The position numbers were made by a program, and so were the translations under genes. Below the pieces are notes generated by a model. It had not been told where the DNA came from. It made no database searches and worked only from the letters and a program-made list of their open reading frames with translations. Source: Holophagales bacterium (lineage in GTDB: Bacteria > Acidobacteriota > Thermoanaerobaculia > Multivoradales > Multivoraceae). Taken from it: 64,000 bases of DNA. The DNA lies in the NCBI GenBank assembly GCA_009836625.1, contig VXVC01000012.1, positions 132,073 through 196,072 on the forward strand. Reading direction: 5' to 3'. Positions 8,365 through 16,910 of the stretch are shown here, one piece after another; within the stretch, counting starts at the first letter, position 1; each line of letters opens with the position of its first letter.

Positions 8365-9045
8365 TCAGCGCCAGGCGAAGACGGGCTGCTCGTAGTGGGC
8401 CACGCGGACTTCGTTGCCGCGAAGCACCACCTCGAGCATCTGGTAGACGATCGCCGCGGTCGGCGAATGGACGAGGCCGCCGCGGATCGGCATGGAGAGC
8501 ACCGGGTTCTCGCTCTCCGGTATCTCTCGCAGCACCGGCACGTCCGGACGGTCCAGGTCGACCAGGGGGATGCGGTAAGCTCTGTACACCTCGGCCGGAT
8601 TCGGCTCCAGCTCCCTGTAGCCGTCGCACCAGAAGACGACCGGCGTGATGACGAAGCCGGAGCGGGTGCCGAAGTCGTCGAGTCGTCCGAGGACGGCAGA
8701 CGAGTCGAGGTCCAGGCCGACCTCTTCGTGGAGTTCGCGGAGCGCCGCCTGCTCGGGTGTCTCCGCCTCGTCGATCCGGCCGCCCGGGAGAGCCCACTGA
8801 CCGCGATGCCGCCGCAGCCGGAGCGACCGCCGCGTGAGCAGGAAGCAGCCGCGGCCGCCCTTGTCGGGCAGCAGCGTTACGGCGACCGCGGCGTGCGCGT
8901 TGGCCGGCGCCGCGCCCGTGTGGCCGGAGGCCTCCGCTGCCCGCGCCGCGGCGGTTTCCGGGTCGAGCGCGCGCTGCTCGAAGCGCCCCAGGTTCCGCTC
9001 GGCGTGCGCGAGAAGTTCCGTGCCGTGCCGTGCCGGAAAGCTCAT
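8365..9045 (-). CDS. Nudix hydrolase, CoA pyrophosphatase-like
   Basis: A 226-aa protein with a perfect Nudix box at residues 89-111 (G89, E95, R103-E104, E107-E108, G110). Just before it, LLTRRSLRLRRHRGQ and the PGG turn match the NudL/CoA-pyrophosphatase subgroup. Those enzymes cut CoA or acyl-CoA to phosphopantetheine and 3',5'-ADP. A role in CoA turnover would suit its place next to a CoA-transferase homologue 5 bases downstream. It overlaps the LLM gene stop by 4 bp, so the three genes are probably one operon. Confidence 0.85.
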   Translation of the reverse strand: MSFPARHGTELLAHAERNLGRFEQRALDPETAAARAAEASGHTGAAPANAHAAVAVTLLPDKGGRGCFLLTRRSLRLRRHRGQWALPGGRIDEAETPEQAALRELHEEVGLDLDSSAVLGRLDDFGTRSGFVITPVVFWCDGYRELEPNPAEVYRAYRIPLVDLDRPDVPVLREIPESENPVLSMPIRGGLVHSPTAAIVYQMLEVVLRGNEVRVAHYEQPVFAWR

Positions 9046-10097
9046 CCTCCGGCGGGAGCCTCCTCGCGGACCAGCTCCAGGAACCGGCCCAGGGTGTCGA
9101 GCCGCTCGCGCACCGTGGCTCCAGCCGGGTTGAGGCGCAGGGTGGTCACGCCGGCGTCGCGGTAGGCGCGAATGCGCTCCCGCACGCGGCCCTCGTCGCC
9201 GATCAAGGTATTGCCGAGCACCATCTCGTCCGGAACCCGCGCCGCGGCCTCTTCCCGCTTGCCGGAGATCCAGAGCGCCTGTACCTCGCGTGCCGTTTCG
9301 ATGAACCCGGCACGGCGGTAGGCGTCGTTGTAGAAGTTCGTCTGCGCCGAGCCCATCGCGCCAAGGGTGAAGGCCATCGCCGGCTTGCGGCGGGCGGCCA
9401 TTCGTTCCAGATCGTCGCCGAACTCGACATCGCCGCCAACCTGGATGTCGATGTCTCCGAACGACCTGCCGGCGCGCTCGGCGCCGTCCCGCATCGACGG
9501 AAAGAACGCGTCGGTGTGTTCCGGGATGAAGGACGTGCCCAGCCAGCCGTCGGCGACCTCGCCGGTGTACTCGAGGGACTTCGGACCTAGAGTCGCGAGG
9601 TAGATCGGCAGGTCGGGTCGCGGGGGTTGCGACATGCGGATCGCCTTGCCCTCACCGCCCGGCCGGGGCAGGGTGTAGTGCCTGCCGTCGTACGCGATCT
9701 TCTCGCCTGACAGGGCGATCTTGAGGATGTCGACGTACTCGCGGAGGCGGCCCAGCGGCATGGCGAAGGGCACGCCGTGGAGACCCTCGACCACCTGCGG
9801 GCCGCTGACCCCGAGACCGAGCACGAAGCGGTCCTTCGAGATCGACGCCAGCGACATCGCGGTCATCGCCGTCATCGACGGCGCTCGCGCCGAGATCTGC
9901 ATGATGCCGGTGCCGAGGCGGACCCGCTCGGTCCGCCCGGCTAGAAAGGCGAGCGGAGTCACCGCGTCGGTGCCCCAGGCCTCGGCCGACCAGACGTCGT
10001 CGATACCCATGCGGTCCGCCTCGACGACGTACTCCGCCAGGGCATCCCAGTTCGTTCCGGAGGCGTACGCGCTCCCTATGCCGATCGCTGTGCGCAT
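9042..10097 (-). CDS. LLM-class (luciferase-like) oxidoreductase, F420- or flavin-dependent
   Basis: A 351-aa TIM-barrel protein of the bacterial luciferase superfamily. Family blocks are DVWSAEAWGTDAVTPLAF, RLGTGIMQISARAP and LGLGVSGPQVVEG, the pattern seen in putative F420-dependent oxidoreductases. Members use reduced F420 or FMN to reduce or oxygenate varied substrates; the substrate is unknown. A paralogue with the same blocks is at 49654-50670. It is first in a run of genes reading into the Nudix hydrolase and the CoA-transferase homologue. Confidence 0.85.
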   Translation of the reverse strand: MRTAIGIGSAYASGTNWDALAEYVVEADRMGIDDVWSAEAWGTDAVTPLAFLAGRTERVRLGTGIMQISARAPSMTAMTAMSLASISKDRFVLGLGVSGPQVVEGLHGVPFAMPLGRLREYVDILKIALSGEKIAYDGRHYTLPRPGGEGKAIRMSQPPRPDLPIYLATLGPKSLEYTGEVADGWLGTSFIPEHTDAFFPSMRDGAERAGRSFGDIDIQVGGDVEFGDDLERMAARRKPAMAFTLGAMGSAQTNFYNDAYRRAGFIETAREVQALWISGKREEAAARVPDEMVLGNTLIGDEGRVRERIRAYRDAGVTTLRLNPAGATVRERLDTLGRFLELVREEAPAGG

Positions 10098-10185
10098 TCC
10101 TGGTTACTCCTACCTCGCGGCCCGCGCCGGCGAGCTCGACACCGGACCGCTTCGTTACTCGTTGATTGGCGTGGGCGAGATCCAG

Positions 10186-10731
10186 CTACTGGACGGCGGA
10201 GGCGCGGACGAAGTAGTTCTTGCGGATGTCGGGGCGGCCCTCGGCGCCTCGTCCGGCGATGGTCTGCAACAGGTCGCCCTGCTTGGTTATCTCCCAGATC
10301 TGCTGTACGTCCGCCTCGAAGCCCGGCAGGCTGACCGTGAACGAGACGGTGAGTTTCTTCTTCCGCCACCGGGCCCGCACTTCCTGCATCCTGCCGCTGC
10401 CCAGGTCGCGCGCTGCGTGGCGCTTGTTGTCCGTGACGTAGGTCACGTTGACGTGCTGCGGAGTGGGCCAGTCCCGCCGGCGGCTGGTTTGAGTCAACTC
10501 GACGTCGTCGCCGACCAGGCGGAACTCGATCTCGATGTCGGCCGCGTTCGGTTGCGGTCGATCGGGACGCCCGGGCCAGGGCGCGTCGCTGCGTGAGATG
10601 TCCTTCTGCCAGATGCCGACGAAGCGTTCGTCCTGGGCGGCTGCCGGCGCGCCGGCGAACCAGGCGACGGCGAGCGCTGCGCCGAGGAGTGTGGCGGAGA
10701 GGCTTCTACGGCTTGGAGCAATCGGGCTCAT
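10186..10731 (-). CDS. Exported hypothetical protein
   Basis: A 181-aa protein with a signal peptide (SRRSLSATLLGAALAVAWF, cleavage likely after AAAQ). I chose ATG 10731 because GAGGAG lies 6 bases upstream. The ATGs at 10737 and 10761 are alternatives. The mature part is short, basic and rich in beta-strand patterns, resembling small exported proteins that describe lipocalin-like or DUF-type barrels; I do not recognise the family. It stands alone in front of the LLM gene, about 90 bases upstream of it. Confidence 0.6.
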   Translation of the reverse strand: MSPIAPSRRSLSATLLGAALAVAWFAGAPAAAQDERFVGIWQKDISRSDAPWPGRPDRPQPNAADIEIEFRLVGDDVELTQTSRRRDWPTPQHVNVTYVTDNKRHAARDLGSGRMQEVRARWRKKKLTVSFTVSLPGFEADVQQIWEITKQGDLLQTIAGRGAEGRPDIRKNYFVRASAVQ

Positions 10732-10802
10732 GGACATCTCCTCATGGCTGGTTCTGTCCATTGGGACGGCTTTGCGGATCGCTTGATCCTATAGGCCCGG
10801 CC

Positions 10803-11750
10803 TCACTGGTCGCCCACCAGGTCCGCGAAGTACCGGATGGTCTTCTCGAGGCCGGCCTCCAGGTCGACACTGGGTTCCCAGTCGAGCAGGCGGGTGGCGC
10901 GGGAGATGTCGGGCTGGCGTGTCTTCGGATCGTCGATCGGCAGGGACTGGAACTCGATTTCACTCCGGCTTCCCGTCAGGCCCTGGATGACCCGGGCGAA
11001 CTCGAGCACGGTCATCTCGTGGGGATTGCCGAGGTTGACGGGATCCGTCTCCGAGGAGTTGAGGAGCCGCCAGACTCCCTCGACCAGGTCGTCGATGAAG
11101 CAGAAGGAGCGGGTCTGGCTGCCGTCGCCGTAGACGGTCAGCGGTCTGCCGGAGAGGGCCTGGCGGATGAAGTTCGGCACGACGCGGCCATCGCGGAGCC
11201 GCATCCGCGGTCCGTAGGTGTTGAAGATGCGGACGATCCGGGTGTCCAGCTCGTGGATCCGGTGGTAGGCCATGACCATCGCTTCGGCGAAGCGCTTCGC
11301 TTCGTCGTAGACGCCGCGCGGACCGACCGGGTTCACGTTGCCCCAGTAGGACTCCGGCTGCGGGTGGATCAGCGGATCGCCGTAGACCTCCGACGTGGAG
11401 GCGAGCAGGTAGCGGGCCCCGTGGTGCTTGGCCAGACCGAGCGAGTTGTGCGTGCCGAGCGAACCCACCTTGAGCGTCTGGATCGGCAACTCCAGATAGT
11501 CGACGGGGCTGGCCGGGGAGGCGAAGTGGAGCACATTGTCGACGTGAGGTCCGACGTAGACCGGTTTACTGACGTCGTGCTCGATCAGGGTGAAGCGCTC
11601 GTTGTCGCGCAGGTGTTCGATGTTCGCCGGGCTGCCGGTGATGAAGTTGTCGACGCAGTAGACGCCGTGACCCTCGGCGAGCAACCGTTCGCAGAGATGA
11701 GAGCCGATGAAGCCGGCGCCACCGGTGACGACGGAGAGAGGTTGGCTCAT
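10803..11750 (-). CDS. UDP-glucuronate decarboxylase (UDP-xylose synthase)
   Basis: A 315-aa extended SDR. The NAD-binding motif is GGAGFIG at residues 10-16 and the catalytic pair is Tyr148 and Lys152 (YDEAK). [18 protein letters not shown] and [17 protein letters not shown] are hallmarks of the UXS group. It converts UDP-glucuronate to UDP-xylose for polysaccharide or glycan synthesis. Its substrate is made by the neighbour at 11747-13117, whose stop overlaps this ATG by 4 bp. The open frame extending upstream of 11750 is shadow of that neighbour. Confidence 0.92.
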   Translation of the reverse strand: MSQPLSVVTGGAGFIGSHLCERLLAEGHGVYCVDNFITGSPANIEHLRDNERFTLIEHDVSKPVYVGPHVDNVLHFASPASPVDYLELPIQTLKVGSLGTHNSLGLAKHHGARYLLASTSEVYGDPLIHPQPESYWGNVNPVGPRGVYDEAKRFAEAMVMAYHRIHELDTRIVRIFNTYGPRMRLRDGRVVPNFIRQALSGRPLTVYGDGSQTRSFCFIDDLVEGVWRLLNSSETDPVNLGNPHEMTVLEFARVIQGLTGSRSEIEFQSLPIDDPKTRQPDISRATRLLDWEPSVDLEAGLEKTIRYFADLVGDQ

Positions 11751-13117
11751 CCGGCCTCCGATCCGAAAGCGGCACCGGCTGGAATCGCCGATGCGGGCCG
11801 TCGTTGACTGTCGGGCGCTCCGTCGGCCCTGCCGAGCGAGGCGTACCGGAAGCCGGCGGCGGCCACTCGTTCCGGCTCGTAGAGGTTGCGAAGATCGACG
11901 ATGGACGGCTCGCGCAGCAGCGTGCGGAGACGGTCGAACTCGAGCGCGCGGAACTGGTTCCACTCGGTGAGGATGGCCAGGAGGTCCGCGCCCTCCGCGG
12001 CTTCGTAGGGGTCACCGCAGTAGATCGCGTCGGGACGGAAGCGGCGGGCGTTGTCCATCGCTGCCGGATCGTACGCGCGAACCGTGGCGCCGCGGGACAG
12101 GAGTCGGTCGAGCACGAACAGCGCCGGGGATTCCCGGATGTCGTCCGTATCGGGCTTGAACGAGAGACCGAGCATGGCGACGGTTCGTCCCCTGGGGTCG
12201 CCGAGCGCCGACTCGATCTTGCCCAGCATCCGCTCCTGGACCCGGCGATTGACCTCGAGCGTAGCCTCGACGATCTGGACCCTGGCGCCCGCGTCCCGAG
12301 CCATCGACGCCATGGCGCGGGTGTCCTTCGGGAAGCAGGAGCCGCCGAAACCCGGTCCCGGTCGCAGGAACAGCGGCCCGATCCGGCGGTCCAGACCCAT
12401 GCCGTGGGCGACCACCTGCACGTCGGCGCCGGTCCGCTCGCACAGCTCAGCCACCTCATTGATGAACGAGATCCGGGTGGCGAGAAAGCTGTTCGACGCG
12501 TACTTGATCATCTCCGCGGTCTCGACGTCGGTGACGACGATCGGGACGCCGCGGGCGCGGAGGGGGGAGTAGATCTCCAGCATGATGTCCGTCGCGCGCT
12601 GGTCGCGGCTACCGATGACCAGGCGATCCGGGCGCATGAAATCCTCGATGGCGGAACCCTCGCGCAGGAATTCCGGATTGCTGACGACGGAGAAGCTGCG
12701 GCAGCGGCCGGAACCCACGATCTCCTCGATCATCCGGCCGGTCCCGACCGGTACCGTGCTCTTGGTGACGATGGCCTTGTAGCCGCTGATCTGGCCCCCG
12801 ATCGCCTGGGCCACGTCCCGCACGTAGCGGAGGTCGGACGAGCCGTCCTCCCGGGGCGGCGTGCCCACCGCGATGAACACCGCGACCGCGGACTCGAGCG
12901 CTGGCGCCAGTTCAGTGGTGAAGCGGAGCCGGCCGGTCTCCTCGTTCTTTGCGACCAGGGTCTTGAGCCCTGGTTCGTAGATCGGAATGTCGCCGGCCTG
13001 AAGCCGGGCGATCTTCGACTCGTCCTGGTCGACGCAGACGACGTCCATGCCGAAGTCGGCCAGGCAGGCGCCTGTGACCAGACCGACGTAGCCGGAACCG
13101 ACGACGCAGATTCTCAC
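11747..13117 (-). CDS. ugd: UDP-glucose 6-dehydrogenase
   Basis: A 456-aa enzyme oxidising UDP-glucose to UDP-glucuronate with two NAD+. The Rossmann motif GSGYVG is at residues 7-12, and the nucleophilic Cys261 is in [10 protein letters not shown]. The C-terminal UDP-binding domain is complete. The overlap with the decarboxylase gene makes a two-step UDP-xylose module. The C-terminus is somewhat long and Ala/Pro-rich (about residues 430-456). No glycosyltransferases lie next to it in this window. Confidence 0.93.
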   Translation of the reverse strand: MRICVVGSGYVGLVTGACLADFGMDVVCVDQDESKIARLQAGDIPIYEPGLKTLVAKNEETGRLRFTTELAPALESAVAVFIAVGTPPREDGSSDLRYVRDVAQAIGGQISGYKAIVTKSTVPVGTGRMIEEIVGSGRCRSFSVVSNPEFLREGSAIEDFMRPDRLVIGSRDQRATDIMLEIYSPLRARGVPIVVTDVETAEMIKYASNSFLATRISFINEVAELCERTGADVQVVAHGMGLDRRIGPLFLRPGPGFGGSCFPKDTRAMASMARDAGARVQIVEATLEVNRRVQERMLGKIESALGDPRGRTVAMLGLSFKPDTDDIRESPALFVLDRLLSRGATVRAYDPAAMDNARRFRPDAIYCGDPYEAAEGADLLAILTEWNQFRALEFDRLRTLLREPSIVDLRNLYEPERVAAAGFRYASLGRADGAPDSQRRPASAIPAGAAFGSEAG

Positions 13118-13309
13118 GTCAGCCTCGGCTTGCGGGTGGCGGTCATATCGTCCGGGCTGCGGATCGTCCGGGGGCGCGGTGCCGGTCGGCCATTGCCGGC
13201 CTCGCCCGGGGACGGTACGGTTGCTATGTTACAGGGCTCGGGGCGCGCCGTTCGGCCGGTTGCGGACGGCGGGCCGAAGCGAGGACATTCGAAGGACCAC
13301 GGTGAGTCG

Positions 13310-13546
13310 ATGAAACGCGGACGACGGCTGAGCAACGCGATCGCGACCCGCAAGTCGGTGGTCACCGCGCCGCGGCGCTTCAGCAAGGTGCAGCGCAACG
13401 AACCTTGCCCCTGCGGCAGCGGCCGGAAGTACAAGGACTGCTGCTTCGACAAGGGCGAGGCGTTCCTGAGGAAGCTGGAGCGCCAGCGCTACAAGGAGCA
13501 GCAGAAGGCGGACGGGACGCCCTGGTACGTCCGCTGGCTGACCTGA
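13310..13546 (+). CDS. Small SEC-C motif protein
   Basis: A 78-aa basic protein with one SEC-C zinc-binding motif, CPCGSGRKYKDCC, at about residues 32-44. The SEC-C motif is found at the end of SecA and in many small proteins, where it binds zinc and can contact ribosomes or partner proteins. It has nothing else recognisable. The long open frame upstream is the antisense shadow of ugd, so ATG 13310 is the sensible start. Upstream 13118-13309 holds nothing I can assign. Three hairpins follow the gene. Confidence 0.72.
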   Translation: MKRGRRLSNAIATRKSVVTAPRRFSKVQRNEPCPCGSGRKYKDCCFDKGEAFLRKLERQRYKEQQKADGTPWYVRWLT

Positions 13547-13559
13547 AAACGCTGGGTAC

Positions 13560-13637
13560 GCGGGTCTTCTGACCCGCTGCCGCATGTGACCCGGGTCTTC
13601 TGACCCGGGGGAAAGAACGCGCCGGCCGTAGGCCGGC
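13560..13637. repeat. Three consecutive hairpins, two with the same loop
   Basis: Stem 1 is GCGGGTC/GACCCGC at 13560-13577 and stem 2 is CCCGGGTC/GACCCGGG at 13590-13609, both with the loop TTCT. Stem 3 is GCCGGCC/GGCCGGC at 13621-13637, with loop GTA. They lie between the convergent SEC-C and SDR genes. There is no T-run, so they are not classic intrinsic terminators, though they may end both transcripts. The shared core GGGTCTTCTGACCC suggests a small repeated palindrome. Confidence 0.55.
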
Positions 13638-13642
13638 TCCTC

Positions 13643-14551
13643 TCAGACCGGCGTCGGCTCCGCCTTCTCGTCGACCGCCGCGTCGTGGTCCTGCTTCGCC
13701 TTGAGAAGCTGCGGCATGATCAGGTCGATGTCGCGGTTGTCCCACATGCCGTCCTTGCTGAACTTCCGGATCACCTTGGGCTGCTGCATGATGCCGACCC
13801 AGCCGCGCATCACGTCGATGATCTGGGCGGTCATGTCCGCGCCCGCGTCGGATGCCAGCCAGGCGCAGACCGGCGCGATCTGATTCGGGCTCTGCTCCGG
13901 CGCGTCCTCGTCGATCTTCATGCCGCGGCCGGCTCGCAGTTCGGCCGTCATGCGCGTCGTCGCGCCCGGCGAGATCGTGTTCACGGTGCAGCGGTACTTG
14001 GCCAGCTCCAGCGCCAGCACCCGGGAAAGACCGGCGATGCCGGCCTTGGCGGCGGCGTAGTTCGACTGGCCGAAGTTGCCGTAGAGGCCGGAAACCGAGG
14101 AGAAGTTGATGATCCGGCAGCCGGGGCGGTTCGTCTCGCGGATGTAGCGGGCGAACGGCCGGCTGCAGCAGTAGTGGCCCTTCAGGTGGACGTCGAGCAC
14201 CGCGTCCCAGTCCGCCTCGTCCAGGTTGAAGATCGTGCGGTCGCGCAGGATGCCGGCGTTGTTGACCAGGACATCCAGACCGCCGAACGAGTCGACCGCC
14301 GTCTGGAAGATGTTCTGCCCGCCCTCGACGGTGGCCACGGAGTCGTAGTTCGGCACTGCCGAACCGCCGGCGCTCCGGATCTCCTCGACTACCTCGTCGG
14401 CGATCCGTGAACCGCCGGTGCCGTCGGTTGCGCCTCCCAGGTCGTTGACCACGACGTTGGCGCCTTCTTCCGCGAACTTGAGCGCGATTCCCTTGCCGAT
14501 GCCGCGGCCGGCGCCGGTGACGATCGCCGTCTTGCCGTCGAGGATTCCCAT
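13643..14551 (-). CDS. Short-chain dehydrogenase, 3-hydroxyacyl-CoA dehydrogenase-like
   Basis: A 302-aa classical SDR. The NAD(P) motif is TGAGRGIG at residues 12-19, NNAG is at 97-100, Ser152, and the YAAAK pair is Tyr165/Lys169. The VVNDLGG stretch after the second strand resembles the dehydrogenase unit of type 2 multifunctional beta-oxidation enzymes, which also pair with a hotdog hydratase. Here a hotdog dehydratase gene lies just upstream. The C-terminal ~50 residues are longer than the core SDR. ATG 14551 has GGAAG close upstream; the longer frame is shadow. Confidence 0.82.
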   Translation of the reverse strand: MGILDGKTAIVTGAGRGIGKGIALKFAEEGANVVVNDLGGATDGTGGSRIADEVVEEIRSAGGSAVPNYDSVATVEGGQNIFQTAVDSFGGLDVLVNNAGILRDRTIFNLDEADWDAVLDVHLKGHYCCSRPFARYIRETNRPGCRIINFSSVSGLYGNFGQSNYAAAKAGIAGLSRVLALELAKYRCTVNTISPGATTRMTAELRAGRGMKIDEDAPEQSPNQIAPVCAWLASDAGADMTAQIIDVMRGWVGIMQQPKVIRKFSKDGMWDNRDIDLIMPQLLKAKQDHDAAVDEKAEPTPV

Positions 14552-14598
14552 CTCTTCCTGTCTCCGTCGGTAGTTCCAGTGGTTGGCGGGCCGGTACT

Positions 14599-15474
14599 CT
14601 ACGCGACGACGGCCACGCCCTGGCTCACAGCCTCCTGGCCCTCCGCGTTGAGGACCCGGAAGGCGACCTGGAGCCCGCCGTCCCCGGTCTCGCCGGCAGT
14701 CGTGTGCTCGACCGTGATCGATGTACCGGGGATGACCATCGCGCTGAATCGGCCGTAAAGGCGCCTGAGCCGCAGGGGATCGCCGCCGCCGTAGGCGCGG
14801 AGCACCTCGCGGCCGGCGAGAGCCCACGTCGCTGTGCCGTGGAGAATGATGTCGGGCAGACCCGCGCCCAGCGCCACCTCGCGCTCCGTGTGGATTGGAT
14901 TCCAGATCCGGGCGCACTCCGTGTAGACGTGAGGCATCTCCCGCGGCACGAAGATCTCGCTCCGGGCCCGGCCGTTCCCGCCGAGGCTGAGTCTGGGCGG
15001 TTCGGGGACAGGTTCCGTCTCGGCGTTGGGACCGACGGTGTCGACGCCGCGGAAGATCGAACGCGACCAGGAGGTCGTGACCGGCCGGCCTTGCTGGTCG
15101 ACGGTGTCGAGGCGGGTGGTCAGCAGCACCCCGGCGCGGGTGCTCCGGATGCCGACGTAGCGGCCGCGCGTGGTCAGCGAGTCACCGGGGCGAATGGGAC
15201 GGTGGAAGTGGGAGTCCTGGCTGGCGTGGACACCGCGCCGCAGCTCATGCGGCTCCCCTCCCAGGATCTCCGACCCCCGGCCGCGGCTGACGACGGGCCA
15301 CTCGAGGGACACGCAGTACGGAGGCGGCGCCGCGACGCCGCCGTTTCGGGCGTCGTCGAACACGGCGTCGCTGGTTTCGCCGATGCCGGCCGCGTACGCG
15401 AGCACGTCGCGGACGGTGACGTCGATCGTCGAGGACGTGAGTTCGCTGCCGGCGGCGGCGGTCGACAGGGGCAT
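14599..15474 (-). CDS. MaoC-like hotdog dehydratase/hydratase
   Basis: A 291-aa protein built from two hotdog units. The N-terminal unit (about 10-150) is of the MaoC N-terminal / FAS1-like type, and the C-terminal unit (about 175-291) carries the hydratase loop in WNPIHTEREVA, with Asn-Pro-His as in R-specific enoyl hydratases. It likely hydrates an enoyl-thioester. Together with the SDR downstream (48 bases away) it could carry out hydration and oxidation of an acyl-CoA, or feed (R)-3-hydroxyacyl-CoA to PHA synthesis next door. The last step is inference from position. Confidence 0.75.
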   Translation of the reverse strand: MPLSTAAAGSELTSSTIDVTVRDVLAYAAGIGETSDAVFDDARNGGVAAPPPYCVSLEWPVVSRGRGSEILGGEPHELRRGVHASQDSHFHRPIRPGDSLTTRGRYVGIRSTRAGVLLTTRLDTVDQQGRPVTTSWSRSIFRGVDTVGPNAETEPVPEPPRLSLGGNGRARSEIFVPREMPHVYTECARIWNPIHTEREVALGAGLPDIILHGTATWALAGREVLRAYGGGDPLRLRRLYGRFSAMVIPGTSITVEHTTAGETGDGGLQVAFRVLNAEGQEAVSQGVAVVA

Positions 15475-15496
15475 CGCTTCGCGCGTCCGGGGCGGG

Positions 15497-16003
15497 TCAG
15501 TCGGGGGTGTCCGCCAGGCGCCGCTCGAGATCCTGGAGCCGACTCTTCAGTTCATCGAGTTCGGCGCGCGTGGCGTCGCCTTTCGTCTGGCCGGTCATCT
15601 GTGCCTGCATCTCCTTCGCGATGGCGCGAGGGTCCCAGAGGCGCATCCAGGACGGGTCCGGCGCGAACGGGCTTCGCCGCACTGTCTCACTCATCCGTTC
15701 GTAGACCTCGCCGGCGCTCTTCAGGTACCACTGGAAGAAGTCCCGGCCCGCCTGGTCTCGCGCCCGGACCAGGTCGCGAAGGAACTCGAGCGGCGGTCCG
15801 TGCTCGGGGTCCTTCGCGCCGTCGACGATGATCTGGGTCAGGACGTGGCGGGTGACGTCCTCTCCGGTCTTCGAGTCGACGACCTGGATGTCCCGGCCGC
15901 CGCGGACGAGTTCGGCGACGCCGTCCAGGTTCACGTAGCGGCTGCTGTGCGTGTCGTACAGCCGGCGGTTCTCGTACTTCTTGATGACGATCGGGTCGGT
16001 CAT
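15497..16003 (-). CDS. phaR: PHA synthesis repressor PhaR
   Basis: A 168-aa protein with the PHB/PHA accumulation regulator DNA-binding domain at the N-terminus (IKKYENRRLYDTHSSRYV, residues 7-24) and the second domain at about 65-110. It ends in a short coiled-coil-like helix. In other bacteria PhaR binds PHA granules and represses phasin genes until polymer forms. ATG 16003 matches the conserved start; the ATG at 16054 lies inside a palindrome and would encode an unlikely Cys-rich leader. It is transcribed away from the phasin-like gene, which suits a shared control region. Confidence 0.9.
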   Translation of the reverse strand: MTDPIVIKKYENRRLYDTHSSRYVNLDGVAELVRGGRDIQVVDSKTGEDVTRHVLTQIIVDGAKDPEHGPPLEFLRDLVRARDQAGRDFFQWYLKSAGEVYERMSETVRRSPFAPDPSWMRLWDPRAIAKEMQAQMTGQTKGDATRAELDELKSRLQDLERRLADTPD

Positions 16004-16014
16004 GCGGAGGGGGG

Positions 16015-16020
16015 TTGACA
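16015..16020 (+). promoter_or_regulatory. Candidate -35 box of the PHA gene run
   Basis: A perfect TTGACA faces the phasin-like gene. No good -10 is seen at 17 bases: the best is CAGCAT at 16038-16043, 3 of 6 matches. That site lies inside the palindrome at 16035-16054, so a repressor there would block the promoter. Low confidence because of the poor -10. Confidence 0.3.
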
Positions 16021-16034
16021 CAGCGCAGCATAAT

Positions 16035-16054
16035 GTGCAGCATTCTTGCTGCAC
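16035..16054. promoter_or_regulatory. Candidate PhaR operator palindrome
   Basis: A 20-base inverted repeat with 8-base arms GTGCAGCA and TGCTGCAC and a TTCT centre. It lies between divergent phaR and the phasin-like gene. More TGC/GCA units flank it (CGCAGCA at 16024-16030, TGCACA at 16055-16060). PhaR proteins are known to bind TGC- and GCA-rich sites near phasin and phaR genes. Assignment to this PhaR is inference from sequence and position. Confidence 0.55.
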
Positions 16055-16175
16055 TGCACAAGACGGGCGCCGTCAACCGAAGCGACCGTCACCGGTGCAA
16101 TCTTCGAAACAGGCTTGCGAGCCGAAACCATGTGGGCCATCCGAGCAACGGATCGTACCACCCAGGAGACCTCAG

Positions 16176-16511
16176 ATGACGACCAGCACAACCACGGCGA
16201 CGACCAGCCCGAGCGTGCCTTTTCGCGGAGCGATGATCGACGCCAACCGGCGGGCGCTCGACTTCCAGAAGCGGGTGTTCGATACGAGCTTCGACATGGT
16301 GGCTTCCATGCAGGAGCGCCGCGAAGGGGCGATCAGCAAGTGGACCGAGAACTCCGAGCGGCTCCCGGCCGAGGCCAAGAGCCTGGTCCAGGAGTGGATC
16401 CGCCTGTTCCAGGACGGCCGCAACTCCTACCGCTCCGCGGTCGACGCGAGCTTCGGTCTGGCGAACAGCTACCTCGACTCGCTCACCGCGCAGGCGGAGG
16501 AGTCGTCGTAG
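16176..16511 (+). CDS. Phasin-like small protein
   Basis: A 111-aa, mostly helical protein with a Thr/Ser-rich start (MTTSTTTATTSPS) and amphipathic helices across about 25-105 (VFDTSFDMVASMQE, EWIRLFQDGRNSYR). Size, charge pattern and place fit a granule-coating phasin, but no diagnostic motif is seen. AGGAGA ends 6 bases before ATG 16176, which fixes the start. It opens the PHA gene run 9 bases before the next gene and is the natural target of the PhaR-type operator upstream. Confidence 0.65.
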   Translation: MTTSTTTATTSPSVPFRGAMIDANRRALDFQKRVFDTSFDMVASMQERREGAISKWTENSERLPAEAKSLVQEWIRLFQDGRNSYRSAVDASFGLANSYLDSLTAQAEESS

Positions 16512-16520
16512 GCTAGTTGT

Positions 16521-16910
16521 ATGGCCGACGATCGCCCGCCTTCGAAGCCGCCGCCCGACCCCTTCGCCGCCTGGCGCGAGTGGGTCACCCAATCCGAACA
16601 CCAGATGAACAAGGTGTTCAACGACATGATGGGCACGGACCAGTTCGCTCGCGCTTCGGGCGGCTGGATCGAGGCGATGACCATGTTCCAGCAGACGATG
16701 AACGAGGGCGCGCAGCGCTACTTCCAGGCGGTGAACCTTCCGACGCGCAACGATCTCAGCGAACTCGCGGAGCGCTTGACCGCGGTGGAGGAGAGGCTGT
16801 TGCGGATCGAGGGGCTGCTGGCCGAGGCGATCGGCCGGAAAGGCGACGCGAAGCCGGCGCCCCGGCCGGCTCGCACTCGCCGTCCCCCGTCTGAGCGGAA
16901 GGCGGAATGA
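16521..16910 (+). CDS. Short PHA-synthase partner (PhaE-like) or phasin
   Basis: A 129-aa protein. Residues 15-75 are helical with WREWVTQSEHQMNKVFNDMMG; residues 76-100 (PTRNDLSELAERLTAVEERL) resemble the coiled-coil end of class III PhaE subunits and some phasins. The tail is Pro/Arg-rich. True PhaE is much longer, about 350 residues, so this is either a shortened PhaE or a phasin. Its stop overlaps the phaC start by 4 bp, which argues for a stoichiometric partner of the synthase. Confidence 0.65.
   Translation: MADDRPPSKPPPDPFAAWREWVTQSEHQMNKVFNDMMGTDQFARASGGWIEAMTMFQQTMNEGAQRYFQAVNLPTRNDLSELAERLTAVEERLLRIEGLLAEAIGRKGDAKPAPRPARTRRPPSERKAE

Noticed and set aside
13560..13637. Hairpins as a CRISPR-like array
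   Set aside because: Only two similar units, each a perfect palindrome, without unique spacers of constant length.
16003..16054. Upstream ATG giving a Cys-rich extension of PhaR
   Set aside because: The extra residues are encoded by the palindrome and are not part of the conserved PhaR N-terminus.
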